Assembly (NCBI GenBank): GCA_051883695.1
Contig: JBJEUF010000008.1
Span: 23,996 to 87,995 of the forward strand
Direction of reading: 5' to 3'
DNA: 64,000 nucleotides
Source of the DNA: UBA11524 sp051883695
GTDB taxonomy: Bacteria > Bacillota > Clostridia > Christensenellales > Aristaeellaceae
The notes beneath the pieces are model-generated. The model did no database searches. It saw nothing but the letters and a program-made list of their open reading frames with translations, and had not been told where the DNA came from. Positions 34,425-41,213 of the stretch are shown piece after piece. The translations under genes were made by a program, and so were the position numbers. The first letter of the stretch is position 1, and the number at the start of each line of letters is the position of its first letter.

Positions 34425-36605
34425 TCACTTCACCCGCAGCGCCCGCATGGCGTTGAGGATGGCCAGCATCGCCACGCCCACATCCGCAAACACGGCCAGC
34501 CACATGTTCGCAATGCCGAACACGCCCAGCAGCATCACCAGCGCCTTGACCGCCAGCGCAAAGACGATATTCATCCGCGCGATCCCCATCGTCCGCCGGG
34601 CAATGCGCCGCGCCAGCGCCAGCTTGCCGATGCTGTCGTCCATGAGCACCACGTCCGCCGCCTCAATCGCCGCGTCGGAGCCAATGCCGCCCATGGCGAT
34701 GCCGATATCCGCCCTGCGCAGCACCGGCGCGTCATTGATGCCGTCGCCCACAAAGGCCACGCAATGCTTCTCCCCCAGCAGCGCTTCCAGCTCATTGACC
34801 TTGTCCCCCGGCAGCAAGCCCGCGCGATATGCCGTCAGCCCGACCCTTTGGGCCACATCCGCCGCCACGGCTTCATGGTCGCCCGTGAGCATCACCAGCC
34901 GCGCCACACCGGCAGCCTTCAAATCAGCCACCGCCTGCGACGCATCCTGCTTGATGACGTCGCTGATGACCACATACCCACGGTATTTGCCGTCCGCCGC
35001 CACATGCACCACCGTGCCGGACACGTCTGCCTGAGAGGCGGTCATGCCGTGGGACTGCATCAGCCGCACGTTGCCGCACAGCACCGGGCGACCATCCACC
35101 ATGGCCTTCACGCCATGGCCCGCGATTTCCTCCGCCTCGCTCACCCGCTCCGGCTGTACGTCCCTTCCCCACGCTTCCCGCAGGGAGCGGCTGATCGGAT
35201 GATCGCTGAAGCACTCCGCGTGCGCCGCCAGCTCCAGCAGCTCATCCTTCGTCACACCCACGGCTTCCACATCCGTCACCGTGAATACACCCCGGGTCAG
35301 CGTACCGGTCTTATCAAAAACGACCGTGTCCATAGCCGCAAGGGTTTCGATATGGTTCGCGCCCTTGACGAGGATGCCGCGCCGGGACGCGCCGCCGATG
35401 CCCGAGAAGAACGTCAGCGGAACGGAGATCACCAGCGCGCAGGGGCAGGAGATCACCAGGAAGGTCAGCGCCTGATAGACCCAGTGCGACCACCGGCCGT
35501 CAAACAGGCTGGGGACGACCGCCAGCAGGAGCGCTGCCAGACACACCAGAGGCGTATAGACCTTGGAGAAGCGGGTGATGAACCGCTCGGTCGGGGCCTT
35601 CGCGTCGCCGGATTCCTCCACAAGGCGCAGAATCTTCGCCACGGTGGATTCCCCGTAAGCCGCCGTCACGCGCACCGTCAGCACGCCGCTCTCATTGACG
35701 CAGCCGCTGAGGACGCTGTCCCCCCGCTTCACGTCCCGGGGCAGGGATTCGCCCGTCAGCGCGGCGGTGTTGAGCGCGGATTCGCCCTCCACCACAACGC
35801 CGTCCAGCGGCAGCTTCTCGCCGGGCTTGACGAGGATCAGATCGCCCACCGCAACGCTCTCAGGGCTGACCTCCACCGCCTGCCCGTCACGCAGGAGATT
35901 CGCGTGGTCCGGGCGGATGTCCATCAGCGCCGTGATGGATGCGCGGCTGTGATCCACCGCCTTATCCTGAAAATACTCGCCGATCTGGTACAGCGCCATA
36001 ACCGCGGCGCCCTCGGCGAATTCCCCCACCGCCATCGCGCCGATGGAAGCCACCGCCATCAGGAAGTTCTCGTCAAATACCTGACCGCGCAGGATGTTGC
36101 GCACCGCGCGATACAGCACATCATACGACACGGACAGATAAGCCGCAAGGAAGCACGCTACGCTCAGGACAGGCAGACGCTCCGTCAGGTAGCCCGCAAG
36201 CAGCAGCACAGCCGCAGCACCCACACGGAGCAGCAGCGTGCTGCCCTTGGCGGCGCCATGGGAATGCTCATGGTCATGCTCATGGTCATGCTCATGCCCG
36301 TGCTCATGATGATGCTCATACCCGCAGGAACAGCCCTCCTCATGACAGGAGCCATGCCCTTTGGCGCCGTGGTCATGCTTCTTCTCCGCGTCCGCATGGA
36401 TGACGGCATCCGGCTCAATCTCAGCAGCTTTGGCCAGTACGGCAGCAGTCACGTCCGCAAAGTCCTTTTCCGCAGCCACCAGGGTGATGCGCTTGTGCAC
36501 ATAGTTTACCGTTACCCGCTCCACGCCCGGCAGCTTCTGCAGCGCAGCCTCCAGCTTTGCCGCGCAGTTGGGGCAGTCGATCTCGATGGGCCATGTCCGT
36601 TTCAT
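34425..36605 (-). CDS. Zn2+/Cd2+/Pb2+-exporting P-type ATPase (P1B-2)
   Basis: 726-residue heavy-metal efflux ATPase (ZntA/CadA type). Order: N-terminal metal-binding domain with DCPNCAAK; a His-rich linker (EHHHEHGHEHDHEHDHEHSH); eight membrane segments; TGES loop (LTGESLPRD); SCPCALVIS metal site; phosphorylation motif DKTGTLT; hinge GDGINDAP. The membrane residues N-x7-K (NIVFALAVK) and D-x-G (FADVGV) near the end mark the Zn/Cd/Pb subgroup. GGAG lies five bases before ATG 36605. It has its own consensus promoter with an ArsR-type operator, so metal induction is expected, though no regulator gene is adjacent. Confidence 0.95.
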   Translation of the reverse strand: MKRTWPIEIDCPNCAAKLEAALQKLPGVERVTVNYVHKRITLVAAEKDFADVTAAVLAKAAEIEPDAVIHADAEKKHDHGAKGHGSCHEEGCSCGYEHHHEHGHEHDHEHDHEHSHGAAKGSTLLLRVGAAAVLLLAGYLTERLPVLSVACFLAAYLSVSYDVLYRAVRNILRGQVFDENFLMAVASIGAMAVGEFAEGAAVMALYQIGEYFQDKAVDHSRASITALMDIRPDHANLLRDGQAVEVSPESVAVGDLILVKPGEKLPLDGVVVEGESALNTAALTGESLPRDVKRGDSVLSGCVNESGVLTVRVTAAYGESTVAKILRLVEESGDAKAPTERFITRFSKVYTPLVCLAALLLAVVPSLFDGRWSHWVYQALTFLVISCPCALVISVPLTFFSGIGGASRRGILVKGANHIETLAAMDTVVFDKTGTLTRGVFTVTDVEAVGVTKDELLELAAHAECFSDHPISRSLREAWGRDVQPERVSEAEEIAGHGVKAMVDGRPVLCGNVRLMQSHGMTASQADVSGTVVHVAADGKYRGYVVISDVIKQDASQAVADLKAAGVARLVMLTGDHEAVAADVAQRVGLTAYRAGLLPGDKVNELEALLGEKHCVAFVGDGINDAPVLRRADIGIAMGGIGSDAAIEAADVVLMDDSIGKLALARRIARRTMGIARMNIVFALAVKALVMLLGVFGIANMWLAVFADVGVAMLAILNAMRALRVK

Positions 36606-36642
36606 GGGCGCTCCGACCTTTCGCGTGAGAATCAAATGTCAT

Positions 36643-36658
36643 ATGAGCATTTGTTCAT
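36643..36658 (-). promoter_or_regulatory. ArsR/SmtB-type operator of the metal ATPase gene
   Basis: Inverted repeat ATGAACA-AA-TGCTCAT on the minus strand, one mismatch, five bases downstream of the -10. It resembles the TGAACA-N-TGTTCA sites of CadC/CzrA/SmtB metal sensors. Confidence 0.65.
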
Positions 36659-36663
36659 TTGTG

Positions 36664-36692
36664 ATTATATCCCTGTCAGCTCGCCTTGTCAA
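36664..36692 (-). promoter_or_regulatory. Promoter of the metal ATPase gene
   Basis: Perfect consensus on the minus strand: TTGACA (36687-36692), 17-base spacer, TATAAT (36664-36669). Such a strong promoter fits repression by the operator beside it. Confidence 0.92.
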
Positions 36693-36716
36693 GAGGGATT
36701 TTCGGTTTTCAACGCA

Positions 36717-36764
36717 AAAGCGCTCCCGTCAGGAGCATTGCGCAATCTGACAGGAGCGTTTTTT
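36717..36764 (-). terminator. Terminator of the ABC exporter operon
   Basis: 12-pair stem (CGCTCCTGTCAG / CTGACGGGAGCG, one mismatch) followed by CTTTTG on the minus strand. The plus-strand reading ends in six T, so it works both ways. Confidence 0.85.
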
Positions 36765-36768
36765 CATA

Positions 36769-38592
36769 TCAGCCAGCCGCGAAGGCGTTCGAGGTGGCCT
36801 CGTCCTCATACTGGCGGGTATACAGGCTGTAGTAGTGGCCGCGGGCCTTGAGCAGCTCGTCATGCTTGCCCTGCTCGATGATCTTGCCATCCCGCACGAC
36901 CAGAATCAGGTCTGCGTTCCGGATGGTGGACAGGCGGTGCGCGATCACCAGCGACGTACGTCCCTTGGTGATGGTTTCGATGGCGGTCTGGATCTTCTGC
37001 TCGGTGATGGTGTCCACAGAGGCCGTCGCTTCATCCAGCACGAGGATGCGCGGATCGGCAAGAATCGCCCGGGCAAAGGAAATCAGCTGCTTTTCGCCGG
37101 TGGAGAGCATGTCGCCGCCCTCGCCGACGTCGCTGTCCAGCCCCTTTTCCATGCGATCGACAACCTCCGTTGCGGAGACAAGCTCCAGCGCCCTGCGAAT
37201 CTGCTCCTCCGTGGCGTTGGGATTGCCATAAAGCAGGTTCTCGCGAACCGTGCCGGAGAACAGGTGAGGCGTCTGCAGCACATAGCCGATGGCGGAATGG
37301 AGCCAGAGCTGCGAGCGTTCCCGGGCATCGCGGCCATCAATGAGCACCTGCCCCTTTGTCGGCTCAAAGAAGCGGCAGACAAGGTTCACCAGCGTGGACT
37401 TACCCGCGCCCGTTTCGCCGACGATGGCGATATTCGAGCCAAAGGGAATCTTCAGGCTGAAGTTCTCCAGCACATACTCATCGCCGTCCGGGTACTTGAA
37501 GTCCACATTCCGGAACTCGATATCGCCCTTGATCGGCTCCCAGTTTTCCCGCTTGGGCGCGAAGGCATCGCCATACTTTTCGATCACCTCCGGCGTGTCC
37601 ACCACATCGGACTTCGTTTCCATCAGGCGGGAAAAGCGCTCGATGTTGACCTGTGTGGTGATCAGGTCGGAAATCGCGTCGATCAGCCAGCGGACGGGCT
37701 CCATCATGCCCTGCGCATAGGACATGAACATGGAGAAGGTGCCCACCTCGTTCTCGGCAATGTAGCCGCCCTGCCACAGGACGATCGCCAGCGCGGCGGA
37801 GGAAGCCACGTTCAGCGTCGCGGAGAACATGCCGCGCAGATGCGCCACACGCACGGATTTCTTGCGCATCGCTCCGGTGTCCGCCACAAAGTCCTTCGCC
37901 ATCTTGTCCTCGATGACCAGGGACTTGATGGTCTTAGCGCCGGTGATGCCCTCGTTAAAGTCGCTGGTGATCCTGGAGTTCATTTCGCGCACCTCGCGGT
38001 TGACGCGGATCAGCTTCGTCTGGAACACGGAAAACAGCACGATGATGAGCGGCAGGATCGCCATGACCATCAGCGCCAGCTTCGGATTGACCATCAGCAT
38101 CACGACCACCGCGCCCACCAGATAGGACAGGTGCCAGACGCTGTCCATCAGCGTCCAGGACACCAGAGAGCCAATACGGCTGGTATCGGAGATGACCCGG
38201 GCGTGGATGTAGCCGACGCTGTTTCGGTTGAAGTAGGAGAAGGACAGCGTCTGCAGATGGCTGAAGGCCGCATTGCGCAGATCGCGGTTGACGCTGACCT
38301 CCGTACGCATCGCATAGGTGCAGGAGATGTAGTTGGTCAGCCCCATGATCAGCACCAGGGCGACGTAGGCGCAAATGAAAACCGGCAATGTATCCAGGGT
38401 CTTTTCCTTGATAAAGTGATTCAGCGTATACCGCTGGAACTGAGGCGACAGGAGATCAATGCCGGTGGACAGCAGTCCGCAAAGGACCATTGTCAGCACC
38501 CCTCGCCCATAGGGCTTCATATACGGCAGCACCTTGCCGATGCCAAAGAACGGCAGCGATCGTCTCTCGCTCTCCTGCTTGACCTGACTCAT
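36769..38592 (-). CDS. Heterodimeric ABC exporter, subunit with consensus Walker B
   Basis: 607-residue half-transporter: six membrane segments (residues about 30-330) and an ATPase domain with Walker A GETGAGKST, Q-loop LQTPHLFSG, and canonical Walker B with catalytic Glu (ILVLDEATAS). Its signature motif is degenerate, LSTGE instead of LSGGQ. Start overlaps the stop of the first subunit by four bases (ATGA). Together they form an asymmetric exporter of the BmrCD/TM287-288 kind, probably for drugs or peptides. Expression is under the attenuator upstream of the first subunit. Confidence 0.93.
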   Translation of the reverse strand: MSQVKQESERRSLPFFGIGKVLPYMKPYGRGVLTMVLCGLLSTGIDLLSPQFQRYTLNHFIKEKTLDTLPVFICAYVALVLIMGLTNYISCTYAMRTEVSVNRDLRNAAFSHLQTLSFSYFNRNSVGYIHARVISDTSRIGSLVSWTLMDSVWHLSYLVGAVVVMLMVNPKLALMVMAILPLIIVLFSVFQTKLIRVNREVREMNSRITSDFNEGITGAKTIKSLVIEDKMAKDFVADTGAMRKKSVRVAHLRGMFSATLNVASSAALAIVLWQGGYIAENEVGTFSMFMSYAQGMMEPVRWLIDAISDLITTQVNIERFSRLMETKSDVVDTPEVIEKYGDAFAPKRENWEPIKGDIEFRNVDFKYPDGDEYVLENFSLKIPFGSNIAIVGETGAGKSTLVNLVCRFFEPTKGQVLIDGRDARERSQLWLHSAIGYVLQTPHLFSGTVRENLLYGNPNATEEQIRRALELVSATEVVDRMEKGLDSDVGEGGDMLSTGEKQLISFARAILADPRILVLDEATASVDTITEQKIQTAIETITKGRTSLVIAHRLSTIRNADLILVVRDGKIIEQGKHDELLKARGHYYSLYTRQYEDEATSNAFAAG

Positions 38593-40421
38593 GATTCCAC
38601 CTCCCCTGCGGAAAGAGTCTGTATTTCATAGATGCGCTGGTAGAGCCCGCCGGCCTTCTGCAGCTCCTCGGGCGTGCCCTGCTCCACAATTCTGCCGCGA
38701 TCCAGCACGATGATCTGATCCGCCTTGGACAGGGTTGATATGCGGTGCGAGATCAGGATGATGCTCGCGCTGCCGAAGCGCTTCTCCAGCGATTTGCGGA
38801 TCTTCGCGTCCGTTTCCGCATCGACGGCGGACAGGGAATCGTCGAAGATCATGATGGGCGTATGCTGCGTCAGCATCCGTGCGATGGCCGCACGCTGCTT
38901 CTGACCGCCGGAAAGCGTCACGCCGCGCTCGCCCACAAAGGTTTCATAGCCCTTGCTGAAGCCCTCGATGGTTTCATCCAGGCAGGCCGCCTTCGCCGCC
39001 TCGCGGATGTCCGTCAGAGTCAGCGTATCATCGGTGATGGACAGGTTCTCCCTGAGCGTGCGGGAGAACAGGAAGGGCTCCTGCAGGACGATGCCGATGT
39101 TCCGGCGCAGGTGCTCGCGCTTGATGTCCGCGATGTCCACGCCGCCGATGGTGATGCGTCCGCCGTCCTCGCCGCTGTCGGTTTTCTCCGGCAGATCGTA
39201 CATGCGGTCCAGCAGGAGCATCAGCGTGGATTTGCCGCTGCCCGTGCCGCCCAGGATGCCCAGCGTCGTACCCGCCTTCATGGTAAAGCTGATGTCGTGC
39301 AGCATCTGCGGGCAGCCCTCATAGCCGAAGCTGACATGCTCGAAGCAGATATCGCCGTTCATGTCCGGCTCGACGGCGTTCTCGCGGTCCTTCTCCTCCT
39401 CGGAGTTGATGATATAGCCGATACGGTCGATCGCCACGCCCGCCTTGGACATCTCGCTGATCATGCGCCCCAGCTGGCGGATCGGCCAGACCAGCATCGA
39501 ATTATAGGCGATGAACGCAATAAACTCGCCCTCATTCATGCTGCCATCGATGCATAACACTGCGCCAAAGACAACGATCAGCATAATCTGAATACCGCTG
39601 AGAACGTCGGAGGTGCTCCAGAATCGGCTCATCACCTTCGCCAGCCGCACCCAGAGCGCGGTATAGCGCGCGTTGTGCTGCTCGAAGCGGTCGCGCTCAT
39701 ACTTCTCCCGGCCAAAGGCGCGCACCACGCGCACCCCCGTCAGGTTTTCCTGCGCCATCGCTGACAGACGGCCCTCCGCCTCGTCGCATTCCTTGAAGCC
39801 CGCACCGATCCTGTTGTGGAACCACAGCGAGTACAGCACGATGAACGGAATCGGGAGGAAGGCGATCAGCGTCAGCAGCGGGTTCATCCCGAGCATGAAG
39901 ACCATGGACATGACGACAAGAATCGCGATGCGCAGCAGGCCCGTCAGCTGACCGGCAACGAAATTGCGCGTCGTTTCAATATCGGACGTGCAGCGCTGAA
40001 TGATGTCGCCGGTATGGTTTTTCATATGCCAGCTGAAGGGCAGGCGGCCGATATGCGTATACAGCATGTCGCGCATGGTCTTTGTCAGCGTTTCGGATGC
40101 CCGCGTATTTGCCAGCATGAACCCATACTGCGACACCACCTTGACCACCGCCACCAGCACCACCGCCAGCGCGATGATCCACAGGCTTCCCTTTAATCGT
40201 GCCAGACCGCCCGCCATTTCCACGATGTCCGCCGCAATCCCCGGTTCCACTGCCTTTCCCGGAATCACATTGTCCACCGTCACACGGATGATCTGCGGCG
40301 TAATCATATCCGCCAGCGACGTCACGCCGGTCAGCAGCATGCTCAGCACAAACATCCCCTTGCTTCCCTGCAGGAAGCGCCAGATGAGCGCGGATTTGCC
40401 GCCCTTTGGTTTCTTCTGCAT
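38589..40421 (-). CDS. Heterodimeric ABC exporter, subunit with non-catalytic Walker B
   Basis: 610-residue half-transporter: six membrane segments, Walker A GGTGSGKST, signature LSGGQKQ (canonical), and Walker B IMIFDDSLSAVD in which the catalytic Glu is Asp528. With the partner's LSTGE signature this gives one degenerate and one competent ATP site, the known layout of heterodimeric exporters. GGGGAGGG lies before the ATG. First gene of a two-gene operon behind a consensus promoter and a leader peptide/terminator. Confidence 0.93.
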   Translation of the reverse strand: MQKKPKGGKSALIWRFLQGSKGMFVLSMLLTGVTSLADMITPQIIRVTVDNVIPGKAVEPGIAADIVEMAGGLARLKGSLWIIALAVVLVAVVKVVSQYGFMLANTRASETLTKTMRDMLYTHIGRLPFSWHMKNHTGDIIQRCTSDIETTRNFVAGQLTGLLRIAILVVMSMVFMLGMNPLLTLIAFLPIPFIVLYSLWFHNRIGAGFKECDEAEGRLSAMAQENLTGVRVVRAFGREKYERDRFEQHNARYTALWVRLAKVMSRFWSTSDVLSGIQIMLIVVFGAVLCIDGSMNEGEFIAFIAYNSMLVWPIRQLGRMISEMSKAGVAIDRIGYIINSEEEKDRENAVEPDMNGDICFEHVSFGYEGCPQMLHDISFTMKAGTTLGILGGTGSGKSTLMLLLDRMYDLPEKTDSGEDGGRITIGGVDIADIKREHLRRNIGIVLQEPFLFSRTLRENLSITDDTLTLTDIREAAKAACLDETIEGFSKGYETFVGERGVTLSGGQKQRAAIARMLTQHTPIMIFDDSLSAVDAETDAKIRKSLEKRFGSASIILISHRISTLSKADQIIVLDRGRIVEQGTPEELQKAGGLYQRIYEIQTLSAGEVES

Positions 40422-40461
40422 TCATATCCCTCCCCTTGTTCAGCCATTTTGGCTTCTTTTG

Positions 40462-40505
40462 AAAAAAGCCGGATAAGCATCAGGTCTTACCCTGACATCT
40501 CATCC
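40462..40505 (-). terminator. Attenuator terminator in the ABC exporter leader
   Basis: On the minus strand a 14-pair stem (GGATGAG-A-TGTCAGG / CCTGATG-CTTATCC, one bulge, a few wobbles) with a 6-base loop is followed by GGC and six T. It lies between the promoter and the first ABC gene, so most transcripts should stop here unless the hairpin is prevented. The stop codon of a short leader ORF is inside its right arm. Confidence 0.75.
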
Positions 40506-40524
40506 AGCCAATGCCCATCCCCAC
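40480..40524 (-). CDS. Putative leader peptide of the ABC exporter operon
   Basis: A 14-codon ORF starting with GTG at 40524, eight bases after GGAGGG, encodes (M)GMGIGWMRCQGKT. It begins about 25 nt after the predicted transcription start and its last codons and TGA form the attenuator stem. This arrangement matches ribosome-sensing leaders of antibiotic exporters, for example bmrB before bmrCD in Bacillus subtilis. An internal ATG at 40518 is an alternative start. Translation is inferred, not shown. Confidence 0.6.
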   Translation of the reverse strand: MGMGIGWMRCQGKT

Positions 40525-40553
40525 AGTATCAGCCCTCCGATGTACCGTTTCCT

Positions 40554-40582
40554 ATTATAGCGTACAGGAAAATGGCTGTCAA
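40554..40582 (-). promoter_or_regulatory. Promoter of the ABC exporter operon
   Basis: Perfect consensus on the minus strand: TTGACA (40577-40582), 17-base spacer, TATAAT (40554-40559). A constitutive strong promoter fits control by attenuation rather than initiation. Confidence 0.92.
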
Positions 40583-40824
40583 TCGCAAGGTTGGAATATT
40601 TGTTCGCGAAAAACTACACTTCTGAGATAGTTGCGCGGCAGGCAGAGCGGCCGCAGCGGGAAAAACAGGCATATTTCTCATCCTTCAACCTCATTTCAAC
40701 CATTGGTTGATTTTTGCAGAGAGAGAAGGGGCTTGCCATGCCAGCATGAGAGCGTGCTTCCGCTCAGCCATGCCAGAGAGAGGATTCGCCGCGCATTCAG
40801 GCACATGTGCATCGAGCATCAGTC

Positions 40825-40992
40825 TGACACACTTGACACACTGACACACCGTCCTTCTATCTTTTTTTATCGTATCTACATATCATTACTTATACATATT
40901 AGGTGTGTCATGTGTGTCAAAGCCCGCAACCCTTTGCAATCACCGGGCTTGCGCAGACACAAAGCCGACACAACGGTTAACACAGTGTGTCA
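40825..40992. repeat. TGACACAC direct/inverted repeat array
   Basis: Three forward copies of TGACACAC start at 40825, 40834 and 40842; reverse copies GTGTGTCA start at 40903, 40912 and 40985. The inner clusters form an 18-19 bp inverted repeat (40833-40850 with 40902-40920) around 51 bp of AT-rich DNA. It looks like a multi-site protein-binding region; no function can be assigned. Confidence 0.75.
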
Positions 40993-41034
40993 AGCTGTAC
41001 GGTGTCTTGACCGCCCGGTCTGCGCTTCATTGCT

Positions 41035-41062
41035 GCCTTGCTTCACTCAGCTTTGCCGGAGC
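41035..41062 (-). repeat. Probable remnant of the dispersed palindromic repeat
   Basis: On the minus strand this segment shares an exact 18-base match (GGCAAAGCTGAGTGAAGC) with copy B, and a few flanking bases. The rest has diverged or was never present. Confidence 0.5.
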
Positions 41063-41152
41063 AGAGGAGCAGCGTGCGCGGGAAGGTATTCAGCAGGCTT
41101 GAAACAACGGCAGACAAAGGATCACAGGCTCTCTCCCCAGTGCCGGAAAGCG

Positions 41153-41194
41153 CAAAAAGCAGGCTGCTGCAGAATTCTCTCCTCCGCAGCAGCC
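41153..41194 (-). terminator. Terminator of the ftsH-PHP-vanW operon
   Basis: Minus-strand stem GGCTGCTGC / GCAGCAGCC (9 bp) with a 15-base loop, then TGC and five T. Confidence 0.85.
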
Positions 41195-41213
41195 ATTGTT
41201 ATGATGTTCATCG

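Larger units (their letters stand above)
40622..41152. other. Gene-free region with palindrome and TGACACAC array
   Basis: About 530 bp without a supported gene. It holds a 15-bp palindrome TCAACCA-T-TGGTTGA (40696-40710), the TGACACAC array (40825-40992), a stem-loop AAGCCCG/CGGGCTT (40920-40950), and a fragment resembling the dispersed repeat (41035-41062). A 230-codon frame on the plus strand has no ribosome site or recognisable domain and I do not accept it. Confidence 0.6.

Noticed and set aside
34338..36851. 837-codon open frame antisense to the metal ATPase
   Set aside because: Low-complexity H/R/Q-rich translation, no ribosome site, and the P-type ATPase motifs are on the other strand.
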